Part shown: positions 1-9,433 of the stretch, in pieces | How positions within the stretch are numbered: the first letter of the stretch is position 1 | Layout: each line of letters starts with the position of its first letter | Assembly (NCBI GenBank): GCA_934746015.1 | Contig: CAKVEW010000008.1 | Span: 1-64,000, forward strand | From: an uncultured Clostridium sp. | GTDB lineage: Bacteria; Bacillota; Clostridia; Clostridiales; Clostridiaceae | DNA: 64,000 nt | Direction: 5' to 3' | Position numbers and translations under genes: made by a program | Notes under the pieces: generated by a model | Database searches by the model: none | The model's input: only the letters and a program-made list of their open reading frames with translations | Told to the model about the DNA's origin: nothing

Positions 1-12
1 AATACAACATAA

Positions 13-60
13 AAAGCGCATAAATTCCTACATTTTCATGTTGGAACTTTTATGCACTTT
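13..60 (-). terminator. Rho-independent terminator of the decayed gene at the left end
   Basis: Read on the minus strand, a 12-bp stem (AAAGTGCATAAA with TTTATGCGCTTT, one G-T pair) is extended inward by TTCC/GGAA and ACAT/ATGT around a GAAA tetraloop and is followed by a T-rich tail. It lies about 20 bases past the stop of the decayed gene. Confidence 0.7.
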
Positions 61-81
61 CATCTTAACATTTACATTATT

Positions 82-689
82 TCAAGATGCATATGAAAAT
101 ATTCTTTTTTGACCCTCTAGATAATGGCGTAAATTAATAGCATTATCTTCGACAGATACAATCTCATCAAACTCTCTTTATATGCTGCTAATTTTTTGTA
201 TATACTAAAATGCTATTCATCAATTCTCTAATTTCTTTACTTGTGAACTCAAGATCAATTTTTTCTCCTCTTTCTTATGCCTTGTCAATTTCATTTAAAG
301 AACTTATAAGTCTATCTATCATCTCAATTTCTAATATATCTTTACGTGCATTATCAAGATATGAATTAAATACCTCTCTAAATTCAAGTACACACTCTGT
401 CACTTCTACTTCATCCTTTTTCTTAAATGATTAATATATATTCCTCCGACAGTTGTTGCCACAGTGATTAGTCCTAGAACAATAACTAACTCTTTATTAT
501 ATTTAGCAACTTTCGTTATGGATGCTAAAGCTGAAGATGTCTTCTTGCTTAATGACTTTGAGTCATCAAGATGTATAACAATACGTGCATATTAATCTCT
601 CACTACCCAGCTGATCTTTTTAATGTACCTGATTATATTCCTAAATATATATTATCTGGAACCTCTAGTGTACCTGGTAATTATGCCAT
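82..689 (-). pseudogene. decayed gene of unknown family, several frameshifts and stops
   Basis: A GGAGGG ribosome binding site precedes ATG at 689. Reading down the minus strand and changing frame several times gives a continuous protein-like text: LPGTLEVPDNIYLGI, SGTLKRSAG, LDDSKSLSKKTSSALASI, a hydrophobic stretch VIVLGLITVATTVGGIYI, then an acidic helical part with VLEFREVFNSYLDNA, and the end LRHYLEGQKRIFSYAS. In-frame stops occur at codon 3, after SGTLKRSAG and after NEIDKA, and at least three frame changes are needed. The family is not recognised; one membrane segment is likely. A terminator hairpin follows it. The decay is visible directly; that it was once a functional gene is inference. 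Confidence 0.6.
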
Positions 690-711
690 ACATCATCCCT
701 CCAATTTAATT

Positions 712-1755
712 TTATTTTAATATTGCAATAAATGACTTAGAAATTAATCTAAATTTTTCCTCAACATTACCCTGTATTATATAGTATTGTACATCTTTAC
801 TATTTTCTCTTAAATTAAAAATACGATATATAAAATACGAATCTCCTTTTTCTTTAGATACCTCAGCCTCACGAGAAGATATAAAAAAAGGCCTGGTTAT
901 ATCACCCTCTGTTGTTTTCACTTCTATGTATATAGGTACTATATTCCCAGAATTGTCTATCGTTACAGATTCTATATCATAACCATATCCATCTTTCTTT
1001 TTTGCCACATGCTTTATTTGCAAAATTAAATCATCCCTACCAAGTGCATGCAATCTTTCCTTTTCAATTTTTATGGCTATACTTTCTCCACGATCCCCTT
1101 TCTTCTTTTTGTTCTTTCCCTTAATGCCAGCCCCTTCCTCATCTGTACTTTTAACAAGGCTATCCTTACTTTCAGTAATTTCAATTCCATCTGGAGGAGC
1201 AACTTCGCGTGCAACAACTAAATCTACATCGAACTGATACTCGATTTCTTTTTTCCCATTTTCTTCAACTTCTATTGAATCTTCAATTTCAGTATCATCC
1301 GTAGTCTTTTCCAACTCAATTGTAGAGAATATATCATTCACAAAATCACGGCCAACGCCATACTTATCAGCATATTCTTGGCAAGCTTGACGAGCATATG
1401 AATTGTAACTATTGAGAATTTTATATCTATATTGGAAGAACACGTATGCATTGTTAATTGCGACAATCATTACATCCTTATCAAAGTCTCTTTCTATTTT
1501 TTCAAATAGCATTACAAGAATATCTTTTCCAACATGATTTTTAGGGAATGGTCTTTTATCGACTATTGCAGCATATAAACATAAGTACTGCTTAGCTGAT
1601 GATTCTTTACAATTTGCTCCGGTAGTGATATTCTCAAGTAGTTGTTTTCTTTCTTGCCTACTGGTTAGCGTTTTTTCGCTGTGCCTTAACTTATAATATT
1701 GATGGCAATATGAATAAAAGACCTCAAATTCCTCTCTTGTCATTCCTAATCCCAT
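712..1755 (-). CDS. DUF3883 domain protein, probable restriction/defence accessory
   Basis: About 347 residues. The C-terminal 110 residues match the DUF3883 pattern: a GYDIESV strand, IYIEVKTTEG, PFFISSREAEVSKEKG and YFIYRIFNL. This resembles a PD-(D/E)XK-like nuclease core with D and ExK residues. The N-terminal half is helical, and the middle (about 165-235) is very acidic and then lysine-rich, like a linker. DUF3883 is common next to restriction and helicase genes, and this gene lies at the 3' end of the LlaJI-like island, all on the same strand. Start choice: the ATG at 1755 follows GGGGGTGG by five bases; upstream ATGs at 1779 and 1770 lack a ribosome binding site. Nuclease activity is inferred from the family pattern only. 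Confidence 0.65.
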   Translation of the reverse strand: MGLGMTREEFEVFYSYCHQYYKLRHSEKTLTSRQERKQLLENITTGANCKESSAKQYLCLYAAIVDKRPFPKNHVGKDILVMLFEKIERDFDKDVMIVAINNAYVFFQYRYKILNSYNSYARQACQEYADKYGVGRDFVNDIFSTIELEKTTDDTEIEDSIEVEENGKKEIEYQFDVDLVVAREVAPPDGIEITESKDSLVKSTDEEGAGIKGKNKKKKGDRGESIAIKIEKERLHALGRDDLILQIKHVAKKKDGYGYDIESVTIDNSGNIVPIYIEVKTTEGDITRPFFISSREAEVSKEKGDSYFIYRIFNLRENSKDVQYYIIQGNVEEKFRLISKSFIAILK

Positions 1756-2592
1756 AAATACCACCCCCATTTTTATCATTTATTTTCCATATTGTTATTT
1801 ATTATTATCGTAGTAATCTTCATACTACTTAAATAATACATAACGTATTTCAATATACTTTTCAAATCCAGTCGTTTTCTTTAATTATTCAACATTATTC
1901 AACATTATTAAAATTCAATTGATTTTCTCATCTAAAATTAACTTTTCTTCTTTTACATTATTCTTATATACTATTATATAATTTGCACTTTCATATGACT
2001 GATAATGTTCATACCCTATGTATTCCTGTCTTTCTCAGGATGAAAGTAACATTTACTTAATATAATAACCTAATTAAGCTTCTTCTGGTCTTGTTGGACC
2101 TTACCACAACTTTTCTCTCCCTATATTTTAATTAAAGACTTTCTATTTTTCTAGATATCACGATACTGATTTTGCCTTTCAAATATACTATAAAAATGAT
2201 ACATTCATTTTATGTAGAAACTCTACCAGCATGTGAACATGATTTATTCAAACTTTGTCTTCTATTATATTTACGCCTTTTAATTTACTTAATTTTCTTA
2301 GTATAGCACTACTTCTAGACTTTTTCTTCATAATAATACTTTTCTTCTATATTTCGCTTAAATACAATATGTATTTTTAGTTTAACTTTGTATGTGATAA
2401 ACTATGTACATCATTCTACTTCTGATATTAAATTGCAATTCCCAGAGAGTTTTTTATTTTTCTAATAGCTATAAGCTATCTAGAACCCCACGTCAAACGA
2501 ATGGTTTTCCAAATACAAAAAATTACCTAAGATTAATCCACGTAATCCACGGTAATTTTTAAAAAACTAATTATAATAATTTTTAAAGAAAC
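1756..2592. other. 837-bp gap without an intact gene
   Basis: No frame with a start and ribosome binding site was found. On the minus strand near 1920-2040 a short open stretch reads EYIGYEHYQSYESANYIIVY without a start codon, perhaps a decayed gene end. At 2520-2560 a 7-bp inverted repeat (AATTACC/GGTAATT) encloses a short direct repeat of AATCCACG. Nothing else is supported. Confidence 0.4.
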
Positions 2593-3657
2593 TTATTTTA
2601 AATTTAATCTATGCCATTCTAAGTATGGTTTCATTTCTTCTGTTACGTCAATTTTTATATCATCTGATAAAGATAAAATTTTTATATCGTCCTCGTTAAG
2701 AGTATCTGAAATTATTATTTCTCCGCTATCGTTAAATGAGATTAGATATTTATCAAATAAAGAATCATGACTTGCACATAATAAAAGCCCGTTATTAACA
2801 TCCAATCTTTCATTATCAGCGGCTTTAGACCAAGCTTTAATATGGCTTCCTATAAGTAATTGATTACAATGTAATCCACAAATACAGCATTCTCCATTAT
2901 ATTTTTCTATAAGAAGCTTTTTAAATAAGCCTTGTCCAACTCTTACCTTCACCAAAGATTCTTTTTCTGTATCTGTTAAACTACCAATTTTATTTAACAG
3001 TTCTTCTACATTATGTTTTTCCTTTGATTTTTTTCCCTTTAATGTACTCTGGTTAATTTTAGTTTTTAATGGTATAGCTGCCGGTATTGATGAATCAAGT
3101 TCAATATTTCCGTCTGCCTTTAACAACTCTATATACTTTCCTAAGTATTCACTAGTAAATGTATAAATAGTATTGCCTCGACTATCTTTTGTTTCAGAAA
3201 TTTCTTCATTTAATGCATTTGCTAATTCTTCTACCTGAACTTGGCATGATTTTTGAGTATGATTCCTATTTGATGCAACATCCCAAGCAGCAAAAATCGG
3301 TTCTATTGGTGTATTTTCATATATACCAATTAAAATAGTTTTTTCATTATCTGTTATTGATCTATTAAATCCAATATTATTTACCCTATCTGGAATTTGT
3401 ATTCTTTTTTCAGACGGCCTATTTCTCCCTTTTCCTCCATTAGAAATTCTCCAAGCGTAGATATATAAATCTATATTTTTTAAACCATCAAAAAATATAG
3501 CATGGTATGGTTGGGAATTGTTTTGAATCCACTCAAATCCATAGTCATCCCTATTAAGCGAATTGAAAATTATCTCTTTAATTCTTGCTGGATTTGGTCC
3601 TGTTGGCTCACTTCCTATACTTATAGATCCCGTCACATTAATCTGATTAAAACTCAT
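2593..3657 (-). CDS. HNH endonuclease with an N-terminal domain resembling that of the adjacent McrB-like protein
   Basis: 354 residues. The C-terminal HNH nuclease (about 255-310) shows CCICGLHCNQ, a GSHIKAWS histidine motif and NNGLLLCASHDSLFDKYLI, with the zinc-knuckle cysteines and catalytic histidines present. The N-terminal part (about 60-145) contains RIQI....NN..F...NEK.IL.G, a pattern also found at the N-terminus of the McrB-like protein of this island. I infer a shared DNA-recognition module. The gene is co-directional with the restriction genes but separated by a 370-base gap, so it may have its own promoter. Start: GTG at 3669 is too close to AAGGAG, so ATG at 3657 is preferred although the spacing (11) is long. 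Probable role: cleavage of foreign or modified DNA. Confidence 0.8.
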   Translation of the reverse strand: MSFNQINVTGSISIGSEPTGPNPARIKEIIFNSLNRDDYGFEWIQNNSQPYHAIFFDGLKNIDLYIYAWRISNGGKGRNRPSEKRIQIPDRVNNIGFNRSITDNEKTILIGIYENTPIEPIFAAWDVASNRNHTQKSCQVQVEELANALNEEISETKDSRGNTIYTFTSEYLGKYIELLKADGNIELDSSIPAAIPLKTKINQSTLKGKKSKEKHNVEELLNKIGSLTDTEKESLVKVRVGQGLFKKLLIEKYNGECCICGLHCNQLLIGSHIKAWSKAADNERLDVNNGLLLCASHDSLFDKYLISFNDSGEIIISDTLNEDDIKILSLSDDIKIDVTEEMKPYLEWHRLNLK

Positions 3658-4029
3658 AATTAAATACACTCCTTATATATAAAGTCATGTAATTATTTTA
3701 CCGCATTTGCCATTAATTGTATATATAATAATATTTATTTTTATGAAAACATATTCTTTAGAATCTTTATCACTTATATTTCTACTTTTCAATATAATAT
3801 TTTCTACTTAACTCTACTAACATCATTCATTATTTAAATAAGTGTACTATCATATATTATTATCCTCAAACATTTCTAATAGTAAGTACCTTAATGACCA
3901 GTACTATTATATGACTTAGTTAATTTTAATGTTCTCGTTACTTTATACTAACACCAACTATAAATTGTAACCAATCTAATAATTCATATTAATTCTATTA
4001 TTTTAGAGTAGTAAGTAAAAACTAAAATA
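3658..4029. other. 370-bp intergenic gap, nothing recognised
   Basis: Very AT-rich, with no open frame carrying a ribosome binding site and no strong hairpin. It presumably holds the end of the restriction operon and the promoter of the HNH gene. Confidence 0.4.
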
Positions 4030-5277
4030 TTATTCTATCTTCTTGAAAGCTTTTTCGATTTCAGCACTTAACCTTAATATTTCATTTTGATTTTCTTTTA
4101 CTACATTATTCATTAAGAATTTTACATCAATTAATATACCTTGGACTCTTTCATATTCTTTAGTACATGTTTTCCAAACTGCAGTACTTTCACCTATGTT
4201 TTTTATAGGGAGTAATGAATAGAAGTGTGTAGAATCACATCTATTAAAAGGCATTAGAAATGCATTATACACAGTAACATCACCAAACTTTTCAGGATTT
4301 GTGGCTATATATTCTCCATATGTAATCTGCTTATTAATCGAAGTTGACTCTGGTAAATGCCATGGATTCCCTGTAACGCCATATTTATAGTACTTAGCGT
4401 CAAGTACATACACCTTACCATTACAAAGCATAATTGTATCAGGCTCCAATGCATTATTTTGACGTTTTCCTCCATCTCCAAGATGCCAACTTGTCCTTGG
4501 AAAATAATTACCTTTATTACAAACACCAAAAGTATAGTCAATTAGCTTTTGCCAAACATACTCAAAACGTTCTGTACCAAAGTAAAATCGCTTTGGTACG
4601 TCTTTTTGTCCTAGATAATTGATCATAGCAATCATGCTATTAAATAATTCTTTGTGTTTGTCATTAAAAGTTCGTCCTAATTTTTCATAAACCACAGACA
4701 AGAACATTTTCTTATCGAAGTTCCTAATTCTAGGTTTGCGTGGCATTAAAGATGTATATATCCATCCAAGTTTCTCAAAACTTTCATACACGCAATACTC
4801 ATGAACGAGCGATATAAGGCTCTCATCATTTGAAACGCTATCCTTTACTATATATTCCAAATATATCGGAGAAGTATCTTGCATTAATGCTTTTTGATGC
4901 TTAATTGTTCTTGCCCAATTTATTTTACCACGATAATTTTTCTTATACTTTATTTCATTCTCTGTATAGTAATCATTATTTATATAATCGCTTATAATTG
5001 ACATATAAGCTTGTATTGGGAAATCCACTTTTTCAGGTAGCTTTATTTGATTTATTGGGAGTTGTTGCTCTTTACGATTTGCATGCTTTGACAACACAGC
5101 TATTAGGTTTATAATATCCTGTCGTAATTCCTTTTCATCACCAGATATATCGTAACCCAAAGGAAAATATACTTTAACTCCATCTTCTTGAGATTTGATT
5201 CCTACAAAACTATCACCTTCAAAATTAGTAGCAACTCTACACCAACTTCTTAAATCACGTTCTTCAACATCTGTCAT
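4030..5277 (-). CDS. McrC/LlaJI R2-like restriction nuclease subunit
   Basis: 415 residues. The centre carries a PD-(D/E)XK nuclease signature: EPDTIMLCNGKVYVLDAKYYKYG in outline, with the first D and the DAKYY motif about 12 residues apart. This matches the McrC/LlaJI R2 family, the partner nuclease of McrB-type GTPases. The gene lies 16 bases downstream of the McrB-like gene and is last in the four-gene operon, as in LlaJI. The start ATG at 5277 is set by GGAGG seven bases upstream; the ATG at 5283 is only one base from that site. Role: the DNA-cleaving subunit, recruited and activated by the AAA+ partner at unmethylated sites. Confidence 0.85.
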   Translation of the reverse strand: MTDVEERDLRSWCRVATNFEGDSFVGIKSQEDGVKVYFPLGYDISGDEKELRQDIINLIAVLSKHANRKEQQLPINQIKLPEKVDFPIQAYMSIISDYINNDYYTENEIKYKKNYRGKINWARTIKHQKALMQDTSPIYLEYIVKDSVSNDESLISLVHEYCVYESFEKLGWIYTSLMPRKPRIRNFDKKMFLSVVYEKLGRTFNDKHKELFNSMIAMINYLGQKDVPKRFYFGTERFEYVWQKLIDYTFGVCNKGNYFPRTSWHLGDGGKRQNNALEPDTIMLCNGKVYVLDAKYYKYGVTGNPWHLPESTSINKQITYGEYIATNPEKFGDVTVYNAFLMPFNRCDSTHFYSLLPIKNIGESTAVWKTCTKEYERVQGILIDVKFLMNNVVKENQNEILRLSAEIEKAFKKIE

Positions 5278-5293
5278 AATCATGCCTCCATAC

Positions 5294-6730
5294 TTAATCT
5301 ATTTGTGCTAATAATAGATTGACAATCTCAGGCTTGAATATCTTAAATCTTTCAATTCCACTACTTATATTAAATGTCTTTACGACTTCTTCCAAAGTAC
5401 GATAGTTATCCATAAAGATAGAAGATCTAGAAAACTTAAATGCGTCATCCCATAGATACTTCAATACTTTTTCAGCAAAATTACTATTATCTCTATCCTC
5501 ATATAGTTTTAAGTCTTCAGACCTAACAAAATATGCACCTAAACGCTTGTCCTCAGCAGAAGATATACCGATACTATTTTCAACTATTAAATTATTAAAA
5601 ATAGTATTAAATTTTTTCCACTTAATCCTTGTATCTAAAATCTCAGTATCTGCATGGTATGCTAAATTAACATTATTTTCAATCATCTTCATTTTCCAAC
5701 GGCGTTGAAATGCTGTATCCAGTGTAAACACATTTTGATCCGAAGTATTCATAGTTGCAAGTATATATAAATTTGATGGCAATGAAACTAAACACTCCTC
5801 ATCTGAATAAACAACTTTTGCTACATCTGAGTTTGATATACTATATTCACTATTACCATTTTCATCTCTATCTAATAATTGAAATACCTCTCCAAATATT
5901 GCTGGAGCATTTCCACGATTAATTTCTTCAATTATTAGATAAAATTTTTCTTCTGGATTATTTTGTGCCTTTTTCAAAATACTTGTAAAAGGCCCCGAAG
6001 TAAATTCATAAGTAATACGTCCCTCCCTAACCCTTGGTAAAATCTGACCAACAAAATCTGAGTATGTATAATCTGGATGGAATACAACTCGCTCCATATA
6101 TAACGGATTGTTACAGTATTCTGTTTTAATAGTATTACTTTTTCCAGAGCCAGGAACTCCATATAAAAGAATATTAGTTCCACCTTTTATTCTATTTTCT
6201 TCAACTATTTCATATGTAGAATCAGTTTCTTGAGCAAAATGATTATTTAGTTGATCTACAGTAGTATCATGAATCCACTCTAAATTTTCAAGATAAAAGT
6301 ATAGAAATTCCTTTCTAAATGCACATGCATATTCATTTCCTTTTAATTGTTGAGCGAATCCATCTGATAAAGCCTTCTCGATTGTACTATTTTTAATTTG
6401 TTTTGATATAGTATTCACTGCTGTAGAGTATTTTATCTTAAAAGTACATAATATTGTCTCGCCTTCATTCGTACTACCTACTCCCAATAATATAGCTTTT
6501 TCATTGCAACTTAATTTATCAAACGCATAATTATTTGAATATCCTTTTATTTGAATTCTCTGTTCATATGAAAGATTTTCTCTACCACCGAATGTAATCC
6601 CCTTTGCACATACAACTATTTTCCCATGCTTATTAGTCATGACCTCATAAAGTTCTGAATTATTATCAATTTTGTTTACATTTACACTTTCCCCAAAAAC
6701 ATTAAATATGTCCTCTAATTTTGATTTCAT
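5294..6730 (-). CDS. McrB/LlaJI R1-like AAA+ restriction motor
   Basis: 478 residues. The N-terminal part (about 1-135) is the presumed DNA-recognition region and includes RIQIKGYSNNYAF and NEKAILLG. The AAA+ domain follows, with Walker A GVPGSGKS (about 191-198), Walker B LIIEEINRGNAPAIFGE, the sensor stretch LATMNTSDQNVFTLDTAFQRRW and an arginine finger region. EEINRGN is typical of McrB-type GTPases. In LlaJI-type systems this subunit recognises the site and powers the McrC-like nuclease. It sits 29 bases after a methyltransferase gene. Start ATG at 6730 is preferred to the GTG at 6739 because GGGGGAG is eight bases before it. Confidence 0.87.
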   Translation of the reverse strand: MKSKLEDIFNVFGESVNVNKIDNNSELYEVMTNKHGKIVVCAKGITFGGRENLSYEQRIQIKGYSNNYAFDKLSCNEKAILLGVGSTNEGETILCTFKIKYSTAVNTISKQIKNSTIEKALSDGFAQQLKGNEYACAFRKEFLYFYLENLEWIHDTTVDQLNNHFAQETDSTYEIVEENRIKGGTNILLYGVPGSGKSNTIKTEYCNNPLYMERVVFHPDYTYSDFVGQILPRVREGRITYEFTSGPFTSILKKAQNNPEEKFYLIIEEINRGNAPAIFGEVFQLLDRDENGNSEYSISNSDVAKVVYSDEECLVSLPSNLYILATMNTSDQNVFTLDTAFQRRWKMKMIENNVNLAYHADTEILDTRIKWKKFNTIFNNLIVENSIGISSAEDKRLGAYFVRSEDLKLYEDRDNSNFAEKVLKYLWDDAFKFSRSSIFMDNYRTLEEVVKTFNISSGIERFKIFKPEIVNLLLAQID

Positions 6731-6759
6731 AAATTTCACTCCCCCACACCTTCATTAAT

Positions 6760-7821
6760 CTAAAAATACTGTTTCTTTATAGCTTCTGCTATTTGCATTA
6801 CCAATAATGGTGGAACTGCATTCCCTACTTGTCTCCATTGTTCTTTAAAATCCCCCACAAGTTCATAATCATCATCAAATGTCTGTATTCTCTTTATTTC
6901 AGAAATTCTTAAAAATCTGTTTTTCCAATGAAATGGCCCTTGATTGTTAGAGAAACTTGCTTGTATAGTCCAGGATGGCCTTTCTGGAGATAGTTTTAAT
7001 AAAAATGACCAATATCTTGATCTCCATTTAAATATTGGTTCTGGATAACCTCTTTCTTCAGTAAAATAAAGATAGTTATCTCCTGGAGGAACTAGTTTTA
7101 ATAAATCTTTATGTTTTGATCCTGCCTCCATTTCTTTATCTTCAGGTAAATCATAATCTAAATCACCAATAGCTTCACTACATGTAACCCAAGGTTTCAT
7201 ACCCTGATGAAGTAATAGATTGTACTTCTCTGGATCATAATTAGTTTCATCTGGGAACTTAAAAATATCGCCCTCTCCCTTCTTTATTCCAACGCATATA
7301 AATCTTTGCCTGGTTTGAGGTACGCCATAATTAGCAGAATTAATTACTCTGTATGAAATATCATATCCTAATCTTTCAGACTCTTCTTTTAATAAATCAA
7401 AAGCTGCTTGATGTGGTTTAAAAACAAATCCATTTACATTTTCAAAGAAAAATACTTTTGGGTTTAATTCCTCCAGCCCTCTAAAATACTCATATAATGT
7501 AAATGAATTTTCATCCTCTAATGCTCTTTTTTTATCCTTTAAATAAAATCTACTTTTTGAATATGCAGGACATGGAGGGCCTCCTACAAAACAATCTATT
7601 CTCTCTAAATTATTTTCTTCTAAAATCTTCTTAAAGTCTACCTTTCTTATATCTACACACTCAACTTTTTTTTTGTTATTTCCTCTAATTTTCGCATTAC
7701 GTTCCAATGTATTACAAGCTGTCTCCCAAACATCAGTTGCGTAAATTATATTGAAGCCAGCTTTTTCAAATCCTAAATCTATACCACCACCACCAGCGAA
7801 AATACTCACAACATTAATCAT
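6760..7821 (-). CDS. DNA (cytosine-5) methyltransferase, second of the pair
   Basis: 353 residues, complete C5-methyltransferase. Motif I is VVSIFAGGGGIDLGFEKAGF, motif IV GGPPCPAYSKSRF with the catalytic Cys, motif VI FFFENVNGF, motif VIII QTRQRFICVG, and motifs IX-X end in RQVGNAVPPLLVMQIAEAI. The ribosome binding site AAAGGAGG lies seven bases before ATG. It methylates cytosine in host DNA to protect against the co-encoded McrBC-like enzyme. Two different C5 enzymes in one operon is the LlaJI arrangement, where an asymmetric site needs a separate enzyme for each strand. Which strand this one modifies cannot be told from the sequence. Confidence 0.92.
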   Translation of the reverse strand: MINVVSIFAGGGGIDLGFEKAGFNIIYATDVWETACNTLERNAKIRGNNKKKVECVDIRKVDFKKILEENNLERIDCFVGGPPCPAYSKSRFYLKDKKRALEDENSFTLYEYFRGLEELNPKVFFFENVNGFVFKPHQAAFDLLKEESERLGYDISYRVINSANYGVPQTRQRFICVGIKKGEGDIFKFPDETNYDPEKYNLLLHQGMKPWVTCSEAIGDLDYDLPEDKEMEAGSKHKDLLKLVPPGDNYLYFTEERGYPEPIFKWRSRYWSFLLKLSPERPSWTIQASFSNNQGPFHWKNRFLRISEIKRIQTFDDDYELVGDFKEQWRQVGNAVPPLLVMQIAEAIKKQYF

Positions 7822-7866
7822 GTGTTCTCCTCCTTTTATTGATTTACTCTATTATACTTTAGTGCT

Positions 7867-8847
7867 TTAAATATGTAATAACTCTATAAATATTTCTTCT
7901 AACATAAATACAGGTATACTATTACCACTTAATTTATATATTTTAGTATCCATGTCTTTTATTTTTTCATAATCATCTATATCAAAACATTGTAATAATA
8001 GTGACTCTTTAGGGGTTATTTTTCTTATAAATCCTTTATTAGATATCACATTATACCTTCCATTTAATTGTGCTGATAAAGTAGTCATCAATCCATTTTT
8101 AGAATATACCCTATATTGTTGACTAGGTTGTTTATTATAAATATTTTTACTATTTAAACATTTAACTTTTCGCTCTATTATTCCCATTTCTTCTGGAATT
8201 GCATTACATACATTATAATTTTTTGCTTCTTTCATAATCTTATTTTTTATTTCTTCTTTAATATTATCACATTCATCATCAACCAAAATATCATATAAAT
8301 TTAACATAGGTCTTTCTGATTTTTTAGGAATATCGAAATCCCCTTCTAAGCTTGCTACAATAAATACTCTTTCCCTATTTTGGCTTATGCCAAAATCTTT
8401 AGCATTTAACAACTCATACTTTACAATATATCCAATTTCCTCCAAGTATAAAACTATTTTATCTAAATCTTCTTTAAATTTATTATTTAAAAGATTCTTT
8501 ACATTTTCAAAAATAACATATTTAGGTCTTTTACTTTGAATTATCCTAATTGCATCCCATACTAAACTGCTTCTTGTTCCTTCTTTCATCCCCATCTGCT
8601 TCCCATTATGACTTATATCTTGGCATGGGAAACCAGCAATAAACATATCAAAATCTTCTAATTTTTCTTCATTTATTTTTGATATATCACCTAAATTATT
8701 ATTTTCTCCATATAATTTTTTATATGCTATTATAGCATCATTATTTATTTCTGATGTATACACAACTTCAAAATCAATACCTATATTACTTAATGCTTTT
8801 CTTGGAGCCCCAATACCAGCAAATGCTTCGAATACTTTTAAAGCCAT
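7867..8847 (-). CDS. DNA (cytosine-5) methyltransferase, first of the pair
   Basis: 326 residues. Motif I is VFEAFAGIGAPRKALSNIG, motif IV AGFPCQDISHNGKQMGM, motif VI YVIFENVKNL, motif VIII QNRERVFIVAS, and motif X KLSGNSIPVFMLEEIF. The target-recognition region lies between about 180 and 270 and differs from that of the second methyltransferase. First gene of the restriction operon, with GAGGTGGG before ATG and a promoter just upstream. Role: modification half of the LlaJI-like system. Confidence 0.92.
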   Translation of the reverse strand: MALKVFEAFAGIGAPRKALSNIGIDFEVVYTSEINNDAIIAYKKLYGENNNLGDISKINEEKLEDFDMFIAGFPCQDISHNGKQMGMKEGTRSSLVWDAIRIIQSKRPKYVIFENVKNLLNNKFKEDLDKIVLYLEEIGYIVKYELLNAKDFGISQNRERVFIVASLEGDFDIPKKSERPMLNLYDILVDDECDNIKEEIKNKIMKEAKNYNVCNAIPEEMGIIERKVKCLNSKNIYNKQPSQQYRVYSKNGLMTTLSAQLNGRYNVISNKGFIRKITPKESLLLQCFDIDDYEKIKDMDTKIYKLSGNSIPVFMLEEIFIELLHI

Positions 8848-8874
8848 CTTCCCACCTCTTATTTCCTCATTAGT

Positions 8875-8904
8875 ATTATATATTACTTTTATTTTTACGT
8901 CTAA
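8875..8904 (-). promoter_or_regulatory. promoter of the restriction-modification operon
   Basis: On the minus strand TTAGAC (-35) is followed after 18 bases by TATAAT (-10), about 28 bases ahead of the first methyltransferase start. Only one mismatch falls in the conserved TTGAC positions. Confidence 0.5.
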
Positions 8905-9079
8905 TTTAACTTAATAATAATCAACTACAATTATATATCATATTTATTGTCTTTGAAAAGTAAATCTAAATATTACCTACAATTATATTACATAGCAAGT
9001 GGGGTACTAATGATATGCACCCCAAAAATTAGACACTGAAATTAAGGAGTGTATAATATAAAAAAGGGGTGCATATTTT

Positions 9080-9433
9080 ATGGTAAAAAGAAAAAGATAT
9101 ACCGGAGAAATTAAACAAATGGTAATAGAAGATATTAGAGATAATAATTTTAGTTATGCCGCAGCTCAAAGAAAATATAATATTGCTGACTCTGTTTTAA
9201 TTAGATGGGATAGAATATATTTAGAAGAAGGTGTAGAAGGTCTCTATAAGCAGCACTGTGGAAGAAAAAAAGATAGTAAGAGTAAAGAACTTAAAAAACA
9301 GTCTAATAACCAAACAAAAGAAGACTTGCTTGTAGAAAATCAAAAGCTTAGAATGGAAATTGAATACTTAAAAAAATTGAATGCCTTAATTCAGAAAAAG
9401 GAATTATCAGCCAAAGAGATAAAGCACAAATAA
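9080..9433 (+). CDS. IS3-family transposase OrfA
   Basis: 117 residues. The N-terminal helix-turn-helix (about 8-50: YTGEIKQMVIEDI, AAAQRKYNI, VLIRWDRIYLEEG) binds the IS ends, and the C-terminal half (about 80-108) is a leucine-rich coiled coil. ATG at 9080 follows a weak AAAAGGGG. The frame contains A AAA AAA at 9370-9376 in the correct register for -1 frameshifting into OrfB, so a fusion OrfAB is the likely transposase. OrfA alone usually regulates transposition in this family. Confidence 0.88.
   Translation: MVKRKRYTGEIKQMVIEDIRDNNFSYAAAQRKYNIADSVLIRWDRIYLEEGVEGLYKQHCGRKKDSKSKELKKQSNNQTKEDLLVENQKLRMEIEYLKKLNALIQKKELSAKEIKHK
9370..9376 (+). other. programmed -1 frameshift site A AAA AAA
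   Basis: Seven A residues positioned so that OrfA codons AAA AAA slip back one base into the OrfB frame, which then stays open to 10272. This is the standard heptamer type in IS150-like elements. Confidence 0.75.

Noticed and set aside
210..434. Plus-strand 74-codon open frame
   Set aside because: It is the antisense of the decayed minus-strand gene, has no ribosome binding site and gives a low-complexity Ser/Ile-rich product.
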